Below are positions 54,501 through 61,129 of a stretch of DNA of 64,000 bases, piece after piece (the stretch's first letter is position 1; every line of letters starts with the position of its first letter). This DNA comes from Sphingomonas sp. S2M10. GTDB lineage: Bacteria > Pseudomonadota > Alphaproteobacteria > Sphingomonadales > Sphingomonadaceae. The stretch covers positions 37,556-101,555 of the forward strand of contig NZ_JAAILI010000062.1 of assembly GCF_012650175.1 (NCBI RefSeq), read 5' to 3'. A model generated the notes under the pieces. That model did no database searches, was not told where the DNA came from, and saw only the letters and a program-made list of their open reading frames with translations. The position numbers were made by a program, and so were the translations under genes.

Positions 54501-54681
54501 CCTGCGCCGGATTGCTGCCGCCCAGCTTCTGGAATGCGTCCTCGATCCGCTGAAGCTGGTTCTCGGCCGAGGTGCCGAACTCGGCTAGGATCGACTTGCC
54601 CGCCTTCAACGCGGTGCGCAGCGGATCGGTCGTGCCGTCGACCTGCAGGTACAGGTCACGGCGTGACGGCGATCGGGCCAT
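51502..54681 (-). CDS. Tail tape measure protein with embedded M15 peptidase
   Basis: 1059 residues, largely alpha-helical and alanine/glutamine-rich, setting tail length. A hydrophobic segment (VQVAGAAAVALVPLVLKLV) lies near residue 255. Residues about 494-590 form a D,D-/L,D-carboxypeptidase-like M15 domain: SADRSTTRQQQLYDDW, a zinc-binding SAHEKGKALDI (H-x6-D) and GHYHVEF. This would let the ejected protein open the host cell wall during DNA entry. The C-terminal part is glycine-rich (FADGGQVDAAGRITGPGS). ATG 54681 has GGAGG 5 nt upstream; GTG 54687 is weaker. Confidence 0.9.
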   Translation of the reverse strand: MARSPSRRDLYLQVDGTTDPLRTALKAGKSILAEFGTSAENQLQRIEDAFQKLGGSNPAQAAKQLEQAYTRSFDAIREQAEKAIATPLTKAGAINIDAGAAREAATAATSQAAALREIAVAAERAAAATSGDSAAARVYALAAAAAAQGAEEQAAALRTQARVLEQVQGELNATGATAAVTGKRVTQMSGQAKAGLQQLTFNLNDVATGFAAGTPPQIIFAQQLGQVTQAVQLMTSESTGLLRVLGNPWVQVAGAAAVALVPLVLKLVESNNELEKATKKLGDDARQTDIARQAHEAFAKTLDGQLEIQRKVNEELERGLKSQRQLTQQRLLDAEAQESSGKRELASALLNLDRAQKSAARLRTGNQAGPGGGAAVASAIGAADQRVKAAEERVRKARKLIAGGQEGARAARVSLAVDDAAAESDALTGIKRKYDDLRDAARARAQASDEYAASLKGQLVIWDKAEKKEIEAEQRRQAAARSSAKDNREYGRTLTSSEAATIARDAGFKVNSADRSTTRQQQLYDDWVAAGRPSDNPVAKPGTSAHEKGKALDIQIEPGVTVKAIREAFEKEGVRLTKIFKERGHYHVEFATEKKADPARVADKEANRRASFGTELAQAQDRYLRAQQSLAEGTEDQADVAFQQLRAETVNRETAYQRQLAAGKLTNAEFDQLSALNQGAYEAEKTAIARAKQQRLLDQQFELDRQALQDRLQTLRVQEQLATTLSERRSIAQRILELEREEARKAAQRKIDSNDPATRAQGKREIDSINARSPIEQAALDRQYASPLQRYRQELLDTTADMNSALEQVAVEGFGRLEDAEARQITKLLGLKGEFGDLVGSVLSDFARIGIKMLELQAIDWLGLGGKKDFASGVGGGDVLNLAGALGAKKGGGLIKSIGKIFGFADGGQVDAAGRITGPGSPTSDSILALLNGQDPIALSTGESIVNAAATRRYWPLIDAMNRGVLPGFATGGLVAPAGYIPRIPDINAVAPQSLARPIPAGAVQVEARVRVDASPLLDARMEEVSVRTIGAAAEPIMAGAEKRTLRRANRPVLPGGYG

Positions 54682-54714
54682 CGTCACCTCCAGAAAGCAG
54701 GAAGCCCCCCAGGA

Positions 54715-54849
54715 TCAGCGTTTGTTCGCTTCCTGGCGGGCTTCGATCATTGCCCAGAATTCATGGCTGGTGGCACGCCAGAACTGGTCGGCCGACCAGC
54801 CAAAGGCATCGAGCGCGATGCCCATCAGCTTGCGGTAGGGAAAGCTCAG
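54715..54849 (-). CDS. Short tail assembly chaperone, rcc01693-like; CTG start or -1 frameshift product
   Basis: A 36- to 44-residue frame just after the tail chaperone gene, with the pattern ALDAFGWSADQFWRATSHEF of the small gene-transfer-agent type chaperones (TIGR02216-like). An ATG at 54825 gives 36 residues and cuts off the FPYRKL segment. A CTG at 54849 sits in CTGA with the upstream stop and gives 44. The frame is also -1 relative to the upstream gene and stays open into it, so a -1 frameshift at GGGGGAA (54870-54876) could fuse the two, as in lambda gpG/gpGT. Confidence 0.65.
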   Translation of the reverse strand: MSFPYRKLMGIALDAFGWSADQFWRATSHEFWAMIEARQEANKR

Positions 54850-55238
54850 CTCTCCGCTACCGCCTTGGCTTCCCCCGATGCCTTGCGGCCTCCCAGCGCT
54901 GCGTCGATCAGCACCAGTGCGAGCCGCGGCATGATGGTCCGCATACCGGCCTCGTAGGCCAGCTGCGCGATCCGCTCGTCATCGACGTTGCGGACGAAGT
55001 CGCTGTCGGACCCGGCGCGGATCAGTTCGGCCGCAATCACGCCCACCTGGCGAAGCGAGAGCTCGCCGGTGTTCGCCATGCGGGCAAGAACGGTCAGAGC
55101 ATAGCCTGCCTTCTTCTCCGCCGCGGCGATGGCCTCGAAACTGGGGCGCAGCACGTAGGTCTTGCCGCCCAGCACGAGCTCGTGCTCGCCGCGCTCCTCG
55201 TTGCCGGTCCCCGCCGGCGCGACGTCGGCCGCGCTCAC
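54846..55238 (-). CDS. Tail assembly chaperone (GTA gp10-like, phage TAC)
   Basis: 130 residues starting with GTG in a GTGA overlap with the tail-tube gene. The pattern LVLGGKTYVLRPSFEAIAAAEKKAG is that of phage tail assembly chaperones of the gene-transfer-agent family. It lies between tail tube and tape measure, where these chaperones always sit. It keeps the tape measure unfolded for assembly. Confidence 0.8.
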   Translation of the reverse strand: MSAADVAPAGTGNEERGEHELVLGGKTYVLRPSFEAIAAAEKKAGYALTVLARMANTGELSLRQVGVIAAELIRAGSDSDFVRNVDDERIAQLAYEAGMRTIMPRLALVLIDAALGGRKASGEAKAVAES

Positions 55239-55663
55239 GAGGTGGCCGTCAGGTCGTCGACGATTGGCGCGGCCACGTTCGACAGGTCGAACGAATAGGT
55301 GACCGGCGCGTCCTTCGCCGCGTTCATCGAGAAGTTACCGACGCCCATGCGCCCGTGGTACTTTACCACCGTGCCCTTCATGATCTTGATGTTCAGCTCG
55401 GGCGGGGCGACCTTGGACTGGTCGGAGACGCGCTCGAGCGCGGTGTCGGGCAGCTTCACGTTGCCGTTCACCGAGATGGTGATCTTCTGCTTGCCGTAGC
55501 CGGTGGCGCCGTAGACGCCGTCGTCCTTGGTCGAGAAGTCGATCTCGGCCGAGCTGCGCTTCACTTCGAAGCCGCCTTCACCGCCGAGCGCGTCGAAGTC
55601 TTCGGTCGGCGTCCCACCGTCGCCGATGTGGATGCGCCAGTCATTGGCATATTCGTAGGCCAT
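55235..55663 (-). CDS. Major tail tube protein
   Basis: 142 residues with the fold pattern of siphovirus tail tube proteins (KRSSAEIDFSTKDDGVYGAT; KQKITISVNGNVKLPDTA; VVKYHGRMGVGNFSMNA). Copies stack to form the tube. ATG 55663 is preceded by AGGAG at 6 nt; an in-frame GTG lies two codons earlier. Confidence 0.85.
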   Translation of the reverse strand: MAYEYANDWRIHIGDGGTPTEDFDALGGEGGFEVKRSSAEIDFSTKDDGVYGATGYGKQKITISVNGNVKLPDTALERVSDQSKVAPPELNIKIMKGTVVKYHGRMGVGNFSMNAAKDAPVTYSFDLSNVAAPIVDDLTATS

Positions 55664-55684
55664 GTTCACTCCTGTTCCCGGCGA

Positions 55685-56077
55685 TCAGGCCGGTTCTGCG
55701 TACACTTCGAATTTGAGGAGACCGGCATAGGTGACGCCGTCCGGACCTGCCTGGCTGGCGCTGCCGGCGACGCACTGCAGGCGCCCAAAGGTGGCGCCGG
55801 CGGCCGTGAACGGCTGCTCGAGCACTGCGGTGCGAGCGGCGTTCATGATGCTGAGCAGCGGCGCGCGGCCTGGGCCGCGATAGACGCTGATCACCTCAAA
55901 GGTGACCAGGAACAGGTCGTCACGCTCCCGCTCGAAGTCGACATCGCCGACGAGGGTGAACGGCGGGAGAGTCCCCTGCTTCACATGCTGGGTGACCAGG
56001 CCATGCTCCGCGAGCATCCCAGCGCGCAGCGCGCCGAGCGCGGCCACCTGGACCGTACCAATTGGATCGAATGTCAT
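55685..56077 (-). CDS. DUF3168 tail completion protein
   Basis: 130 residues; DUF3168 pattern (FTLVGDVDFERERDDLFLVT; VYRGPGRAPLLSIMNAARTAV; GRLQCVAGSASQAGPDGVTY). Works as tail terminator or completion protein at the head-proximal end. ATG 56077 shares one base with the preceding stop. Confidence 0.8.
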   Translation of the reverse strand: MTFDPIGTVQVAALGALRAGMLAEHGLVTQHVKQGTLPPFTLVGDVDFERERDDLFLVTFEVISVYRGPGRAPLLSIMNAARTAVLEQPFTAAGATFGRLQCVAGSASQAGPDGVTYAGLLKFEVYAEPA

Positions 56078-56589
56078 CAGACACCTGCCCTTTGGAAGGT
56101 GTTGGACCAAAAGTCCGCGACCCGCTGCGCGACAATCGCGTCGGCATTCGGTGCGAAAATGAAGTTGCGCGGTGCCATCGCTTTCACGCGCAGGGGGTAT
56201 GGCTTGCCGTCATAGATGACGCGTTTCGTCGTTCCGTATCGGCCATTTCCACGGACCTTGCGCTTGAGGTGCCGCGTAACAAGAACGGTTTGCGCCTTGC
56301 GCCCGTACTGAACGAAGCGGCCGTAAAAGACCTTGGTCTTGTTGCCCTGGCCGCGCGCGCCCTTTGCGCTGATAAAACCAACCCGGGCGCGCAGCTCGTC
56401 GACCATCACCCAGATCGAAAGGAACCCAGCCAGTTCACCGGTGTCCTTCGGAGCTGCTGAGCGCTGCCATGCGAGCAAGTCGCGACTGATGATCCCTAAC
56501 TCTACGGCTAGTTCATCTCGGGCTGCGCTGCTCACCTGATCCATCATTTGCTGGATCGCGTCGACGCCCTGCAGCTTCTCCCAGATCAT
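56077..56589 (-). CDS. HK97 gp10-family head-tail protein
   Basis: 170 residues with the gp10 pattern (SRDLLAWQRSAAPKDTGELA and the C-terminal AMAPRNFIFAPNADAIV). A structural protein at the head-tail joint. Coupled by 4 nt to the head closure gene and by 1 nt to the next. Confidence 0.85.
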   Translation of the reverse strand: MIWEKLQGVDAIQQMMDQVSSAARDELAVELGIISRDLLAWQRSAAPKDTGELAGFLSIWVMVDELRARVGFISAKGARGQGNKTKVFYGRFVQYGRKAQTVLVTRHLKRKVRGNGRYGTTKRVIYDGKPYPLRVKAMAPRNFIFAPNADAIVAQRVADFWSNTFQRAGV

Positions 56590-56930
56590 GGTTCTGCCCG
56601 CGCGCTCTCGGTGGTGGCCAGGATGACGAGCTGCTCGCGCTTGCCATCCGGATCCACGGCCGAGGTGATGTTGAGCTCGCGGCCGGCATAGCCGCGCACC
56701 TGGTCGGCGGGCTCGATGCCCCCGCGCCAGCGGATGCGGATCCGGTAGGTAGAGATGCCCTGCAGGGCCTGGTCCATCACCGATTCCCGGCCGTCGAGCC
56801 CGAGGACTTCCGCCCAGGGCGTGGCGATCGTCGTCCAGCTGGTGTCGTACCCGCCGTCATCGTTGGGAGCCTCGGTCGGGCGGCGGATCTCGAGCTTGTG
56901 CCGGAGATCCTCCGATCGGAGCGGCTTCAC
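56586..56930 (-). CDS. Phage head closure protein (SPP1 gp16/HK97 gp9-like)
   Basis: 114 residues with the family opening RSEDLRHKLEIRRPTEAPND and a beta core (GISTYRIRIRWRGGIEPADQ). Forms the stopper ring that closes the capsid. Overlaps its neighbours by 4 nt on each side. Confidence 0.85.
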   Translation of the reverse strand: MKPLRSEDLRHKLEIRRPTEAPNDDGGYDTSWTTIATPWAEVLGLDGRESVMDQALQGISTYRIRIRWRGGIEPADQVRGYAGRELNITSAVDPDGKREQLVILATTESARAEP

Positions 56931-57463
56931 GGGTTGATCCGCTCGTTCACGATCAAGGCCTCGATCAACGGATCGCGGCTTTCGAAGCGGGCGCGCAGCA
57001 CGGCGAACACGGCGAAGCGGAGGTTTTGCGGTACCGACGCAGCATCGGCGTAGCCGACTGCCAGGTCGACGGCGATCACCTGGTCGGCGTCGCGCGGCTG
57101 CGGCCAGACGTTGCCGGCCGCGGGCCGCACGCCGCGGTCGATGCCGGCGCCGAACAGTTCATAGGCCGAGGGATCGAGCAGCTGCTCGGCGCCGGCGCGA
57201 TCCTGGTACCGGATAGCGAGGACCTGGTTAACGGGGCCAACGTCGAAATGCGCGAGATCCGCGAAGCTGTCGGCCAGCACCTGGACGGTCTGTGCCACCA
57301 GGCGCTGGCCGGTCGCCTGCTCCACCTCGCTGCGGGCGGCGACGAGCAGCATGCCGATTTCCTCGTCCAGCGCATTGCCATCGGCGCGCAGGTATTCGCG
57401 GGCCTGGTCAAGCGTGATCGGCTCGGCCGCCGGCGCGACGAGAAGGGTCGGCGCGCTGAACAT
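56927..57463 (-). CDS. Head-tail connector (adaptor) protein, gp6-like
   Basis: 178 residues from ATG 57463. The opening PITLDQAREYLRADGNALDE and VAARSEVEQATGQRL are characteristic of HK97 gp6-type connectors that dock under the portal. A 1-nt overlap links it to the upstream gene. Confidence 0.85.
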   Translation of the reverse strand: MFSAPTLLVAPAAEPITLDQAREYLRADGNALDEEIGMLLVAARSEVEQATGQRLVAQTVQVLADSFADLAHFDVGPVNQVLAIRYQDRAGAEQLLDPSAYELFGAGIDRGVRPAAGNVWPQPRDADQVIAVDLAVGYADAASVPQNLRFAVFAVLRARFESRDPLIEALIVNERINP

Positions 57464-57789
57464 CAGGCGGGCTTCGCGAAGCGCGCGAGAACGAGGCGGA
57501 TCCCCTCTTCCGGATCGCAACGGTGCGGATCGTTGCGAGCCAGGCCGATCGTCGGGCCTTCCATGCTGGTCAGCATCGTCAGGCCGACCTGCCCGTCGGC
57601 GTCCTCCTCGAGGCCGAGCTCCGCCAGCCGATCGGCAAGTGGGCGCGGATCGGTGGCGTTCTCCTGTTCCTGGGATGCGCCGCTGCCATCGGCAGGCGCA
57701 TCCGATGCCGGCGGCGCAGTCTCTTCGGCGGGTGTATCGGTGGTGTCGTCCGCGATCGCAGCCGCGGCGGATTTGGCGCGAGTGGCCAT
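57463..57789 (-). CDS. Hypothetical head-module protein
   Basis: 108 residues. The first 50 are Ala/Pro/Asp/Glu-rich and probably disordered; the rest is a short folded part (GLTMLTSMEGPTIGLARNDP; EEGIRLVLARFAKPA). It lies between major capsid and connector, a slot that often holds a minor head or decoration protein. No family recognised. Confidence 0.6.
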   Translation of the reverse strand: MATRAKSAAAAIADDTTDTPAEETAPPASDAPADGSGASQEQENATDPRPLADRLAELGLEEDADGQVGLTMLTSMEGPTIGLARNDPHRCDPEEGIRLVLARFAKPA

Positions 57790-57846
57790 GCTCGTTCTCC
57801 CGGGTTGGACGAAAACGGGGCGAGCCGGAGCCCGCCCCGTTCCGGA

Positions 57847-59133
57847 TCAGGCCAGCTTCAGGTGCTTGACCGCGCTCGGGTCGACGAGCTCGCCGTCGTA
57901 GCGGATCAGGCCGGCAAGCCCGACCTTCGGCCAGAAGCGCTCGCGCACGGTGCCGATCAGGGGGTTGCCCACCTTACGGACCCAGTAGCGGCTGAAGTCG
58001 CCGAACAGGATGGCGCGGTTACCGGTAGCGATCGGCGGCACGTCGTCATTCACCGAATAGGGCTTGTCCAGCAGCATCGCCGGCGCGCCGACGCGGATGT
58101 CGCCCATCGCCCAGAGATAGTTGCCCTGCCCGTCCTTCAGCTTGCGAACCGTGGCGAGCGTGCTGTCGGCGAACATCCAGCGGCACTTCGGCGAGCGGCG
58201 ATACGCCGCGTTGACCGAATGCTGGAGATCGATCAGCTCGTCGCCGGCGATCGCCAGAGCGGAGGCCGCGGTCTTGCCAAGCCCGGAGGCGGTAACGATG
58301 CCGTTCGGCTGGCTGTTGCCGGTGCCCGTGGTCAGGCGAGCGTTTGCCTTGCGGCCAAGCCGCTGGCCCAGCGCATCAGCGAGGAACTCCTCCAGGTCGA
58401 ACAGCGAGTCCTGCATCAGCTCGAAGCTGAGCTTCACCCAGGGCGTGGCATCGACGAACGCGTCGAGGCGGGCCTGCCCGAACACAGCGTCGCCGCTGCC
58501 GTCGTCCGTCAGGTCGGCGCCTTCCCCGAGCGCGCTGGCCGAACCGGCGGTATCGTCGTTGGTCGGGACGTCGAACTCGTTGCCGGAGCTGGTGGTGATG
58601 ACGCGGCAGATATCCTCGTCATACATCGGACCCCAGTCCTTCATGACACGGACGATCTCGTCCGCCAGCTCGCGCGGCACGGTGTAACCGCCGGCTGCGG
58701 CGGTTCCGGCGATCTGGGTGCGGATTTCCGCGTCGTAGCCGCGGCGCAGCAGCGCGCGCTGCTCCGGCTCAAGCGCGGTCGGATCGCAGCCGGCGCGGCA
58801 GAACGCGTCGAAGGCGGCGCGATATTCGGCCTGGGCCTTCTCGCGCGCGCTGCTGCCGGCGGGCTCGCCATCGCTGCCACGGGTCTCGACATCGTCGCCG
58901 TGCGGGCGCTGGCGGTAACGGCGCTCCTCTTCCTGCTTTTCGATCTCGGCCTGGCGCGCCTCGCGAGCGATCGTCTTGTCGAGCTTGTCGAGCTTGGCCA
59001 TGATCGCGTCATGGCGCTGCTCGAGCTCGGTCGCGCGGCTGTCGTCGGTGTTCGCGGTGATTTCGTCCAGCGCCGAGCGGGCTTCGGTCACCAGCTGGCC
59101 GCGCTGATCATGCAGTTCCGTCAAAGTGGGCAT
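57847..59133 (-). CDS. HK97-fold major capsid protein
   Basis: 428 residues. The first 95 form a coiled coil (HDAIMAKLDKLDKTIAREAR...QEEERR), the delta-type scaffold removed by the protease. The HK97 core follows, with GGYTVPRELADEIVRVMKDW, WVKLSFELMQDSLFDLEEFL and a C-terminal RFWPKVGLAGLIRYDGELV. ATG 59133 chosen because the frame extends upstream only into non-homologous codons. Placed after the protease, as usual. Confidence 0.93.
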   Translation of the reverse strand: MPTLTELHDQRGQLVTEARSALDEITANTDDSRATELEQRHDAIMAKLDKLDKTIAREARQAEIEKQEEERRYRQRPHGDDVETRGSDGEPAGSSAREKAQAEYRAAFDAFCRAGCDPTALEPEQRALLRRGYDAEIRTQIAGTAAAGGYTVPRELADEIVRVMKDWGPMYDEDICRVITTSSGNEFDVPTNDDTAGSASALGEGADLTDDGSGDAVFGQARLDAFVDATPWVKLSFELMQDSLFDLEEFLADALGQRLGRKANARLTTGTGNSQPNGIVTASGLGKTAASALAIAGDELIDLQHSVNAAYRRSPKCRWMFADSTLATVRKLKDGQGNYLWAMGDIRVGAPAMLLDKPYSVNDDVPPIATGNRAILFGDFSRYWVRKVGNPLIGTVRERFWPKVGLAGLIRYDGELVDPSAVKHLKLA

Positions 59134-59226
59134 TGGGTGCTCCTGGGCATGAAAAAGCCCGCCGGGGGCGGGCGATTGAGGGCGGGCGCACTTGCTGCCA
59201 GCCACCTCCGGCTCAGCCGGGAAATG

Positions 59227-59856
59227 TTATCGAAGGCCGCGCTCGGCCTGGGCCTGGCGGGCTCGTCGCTCGGCGATGCGGGCGGCGGCGGCTGCACGGT
59301 TGTGGTCGCGTCGCTCGGCACGGGCATGCTCGAGCGAGCGGAGGCCGACCGTCGTGTCCGGATACGCCGGCGACGAGGTGTAGGTGATCTCGAACAACGC
59401 CGCCTCGAGGATCGTGCGGTGCGGCGGGTCGACCGTCTCGTCCCACTGTTCCTTGCGGGCGGCGAAACCGAAGGACATGCCCGGAATATCGCCGCGATCG
59501 ATCTGAACAGAGAGATCGCGGCCATCGGTGGTGTCGGGCAGCGGATTCTCGAACGCCAGCCCGGTCGCATCCTCGCGCAGGGTGAGCGTGCCTGCGCCGA
59601 GGCGGCCGACGACGCGGCCGCGATCGTGGCTGTGCAGCGCGACGACGTCGCGTTCCTGGAGCGACTTGGTGAAGGCGCCGGGTGCGATCGTCTCGGTCCA
59701 ATAGCCTCCGATATCGGTTTTGGTGTTGAACAGCGCCGCATAGCCGGCCGCGGTTCGGGTCTGCTGCTCCGCGGTCACGGCGCGGACCTCGATCGCGCTG
59801 CTAAACGCGCGCGTCTCGCGCCCGTCACGCGTCTTGCTGGTCGCCGGCGTCGTCAT
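59227..59856 (-). CDS. HK97-family prohead protease
   Basis: 209 residues. The S78-type serine protease motifs are visible: FNTKTDIGGYWTETIAPGAF, His in VVALHSHDRGR and Ser in EITYTSSPAYPDT. It removes the capsid scaffold and itself. The start ATG 59856 lies inside the portal 3' end (32-bp overlap) with GGAG upstream; ATG 59871 is an alternative. Confidence 0.9.
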   Translation of the reverse strand: MTTPATSKTRDGRETRAFSSAIEVRAVTAEQQTRTAAGYAALFNTKTDIGGYWTETIAPGAFTKSLQERDVVALHSHDRGRVVGRLGAGTLTLREDATGLAFENPLPDTTDGRDLSVQIDRGDIPGMSFGFAARKEQWDETVDPPHRTILEAALFEITYTSSPAYPDTTVGLRSLEHARAERRDHNRAAAAARIAERRARQAQAERGLR

Positions 59857-61129
59857 CGGCTGGATCTCCATTGTCGTTGATCGGCGGGCCGCCGTTGTGG
59901 CCGATCGTTGCCGTGGTGGTGCCCAGCGGCACGGTCGCGCCCTGGATGTAGAGCTTGGCGCCGGCACCGGACGGATCCGGCGGGCGGTTCTCGAGCGCGC
60001 GGGCCTCGTCGGGCATCAGCTGGCCGGTCTGGATCGCGCGGGCCAGGCCCTCGATCCGGCTCTTGAAATCGCCGCGCTGTAGGCCGTCGAGGCTATGCTC
60101 GACATATCGGGAACGTCGGCGCTGGCCGAACAGCTTGAGGTTGAGCTCATCCTCGAACGCCTTCGACCACTGGCCGATGACGTGCTTCACCAGCTGCAGA
60201 TCCTGCTGCTCGGTATTGGAGAACGTGCCCTTGCTGAGATCCTGCAGGAAGACCGGCGGAAGGTTCCAGATCCGGGCGATCTCCTGGATCTGGAACAGCC
60301 GTGCTTCGACCATCTGGCCCTTGGCGGGCTCGATGCCGACCGGCGCAAGCTTGTGCCCGGGCGGGAGCCCGAAGAAGGGCTGTCCCGCCTTGCGCGCCTG
60401 ATCCACCGCCCGCCAGATGTCTTTCATTGCCCGCTTAAAGCCGTCAGGCCCCTGCGGAAGGGGCCCCTCGAGCGACAGCGGCGGCAACCCGCCGGAGCCG
60501 AAAAACTGCGCCGCGAAATTCTGCATCGCAATTGCGAGGCCGATCGCGTCTTTTCCTTCCACGATCGGGCCGCGATGCGAGACCTGGTTCCGTCGGAGCA
60601 TGAACGTCACGTCGATGACGTCGGACGCCGGATACTCGTTCTGCCCGACGCGATAGAAACGCCGGCCATTGCGGCGGAGTACCGTCGTCTCGTCCGGATC
60701 CATCGGCCAGAGCGCGACGGGTGCAATGCCGCGGCGCTCGATCCATGTCAGACCACGGCCGCCCGTGAAGACCTGCTCCCAAATGTAGCGCCGCCAGCCG
60801 AAACTGGACCATTCCGCATTGGGCGCCTCGTTGAGCAGCATCTGCAGCTCGCCGTCGACGCGGGCGGCGTCGCCGTTCTCCCCCTTGCGATAGGCATGGA
60901 GCGGCAGCGCCGCGAGCGTGCGGGACAGGAAGCCGACCGCAGCCAGCACCGCCGGCACCTTCAGGGCGGATTCGATGGTGACCGGGGGCAGCTGCACGCG
61001 GCTCGGGTCCATCTGCCCGAAGAACTGCATGAACTCGTCGTAGCTGGCGCTGATCGGGATCGTGGGGTTCTCGAGCGGATTGGGCGCGGCGCGCTCCTCC
61101 CGGCCGAGCATGCGAGCGAGCATGCCCAT
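59825..61129 (-). CDS. HK97-family portal protein
   Basis: 434 residues. Family features are ALKVPAVLAAVGFLSRTLAA, the PLHAYRK region, PMDPDETTVLRRNGRRFYRV and FQIQEIARIWNLPPVFLQDL. Twelve copies form the DNA channel at one capsid vertex. The C terminus ends in an acidic tail preceded by GHNGGPP (410-416), a motif also present in the terminase. 1-nt overlap with the terminase stop. Confidence 0.94.
   Translation of the reverse strand: MGMLARMLGREERAAPNPLENPTIPISASYDEFMQFFGQMDPSRVQLPPVTIESALKVPAVLAAVGFLSRTLAALPLHAYRKGENGDAARVDGELQMLLNEAPNAEWSSFGWRRYIWEQVFTGGRGLTWIERRGIAPVALWPMDPDETTVLRRNGRRFYRVGQNEYPASDVIDVTFMLRRNQVSHRGPIVEGKDAIGLAIAMQNFAAQFFGSGGLPPLSLEGPLPQGPDGFKRAMKDIWRAVDQARKAGQPFFGLPPGHKLAPVGIEPAKGQMVEARLFQIQEIARIWNLPPVFLQDLSKGTFSNTEQQDLQLVKHVIGQWSKAFEDELNLKLFGQRRRSRYVEHSLDGLQRGDFKSRIEGLARAIQTGQLMPDEARALENRPPDPSGAGAKLYIQGATVPLGTTTATIGHNGGPPINDNGDPADDDAGDQQDA

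Noticed and set aside
57523..59880. Plus-strand open frame of 785 codons opposite capsid and protease
   Set aside because: Low-complexity Arg/Ala/Gly/Val protein, antisense to HK97 capsid genes; shadow frame.
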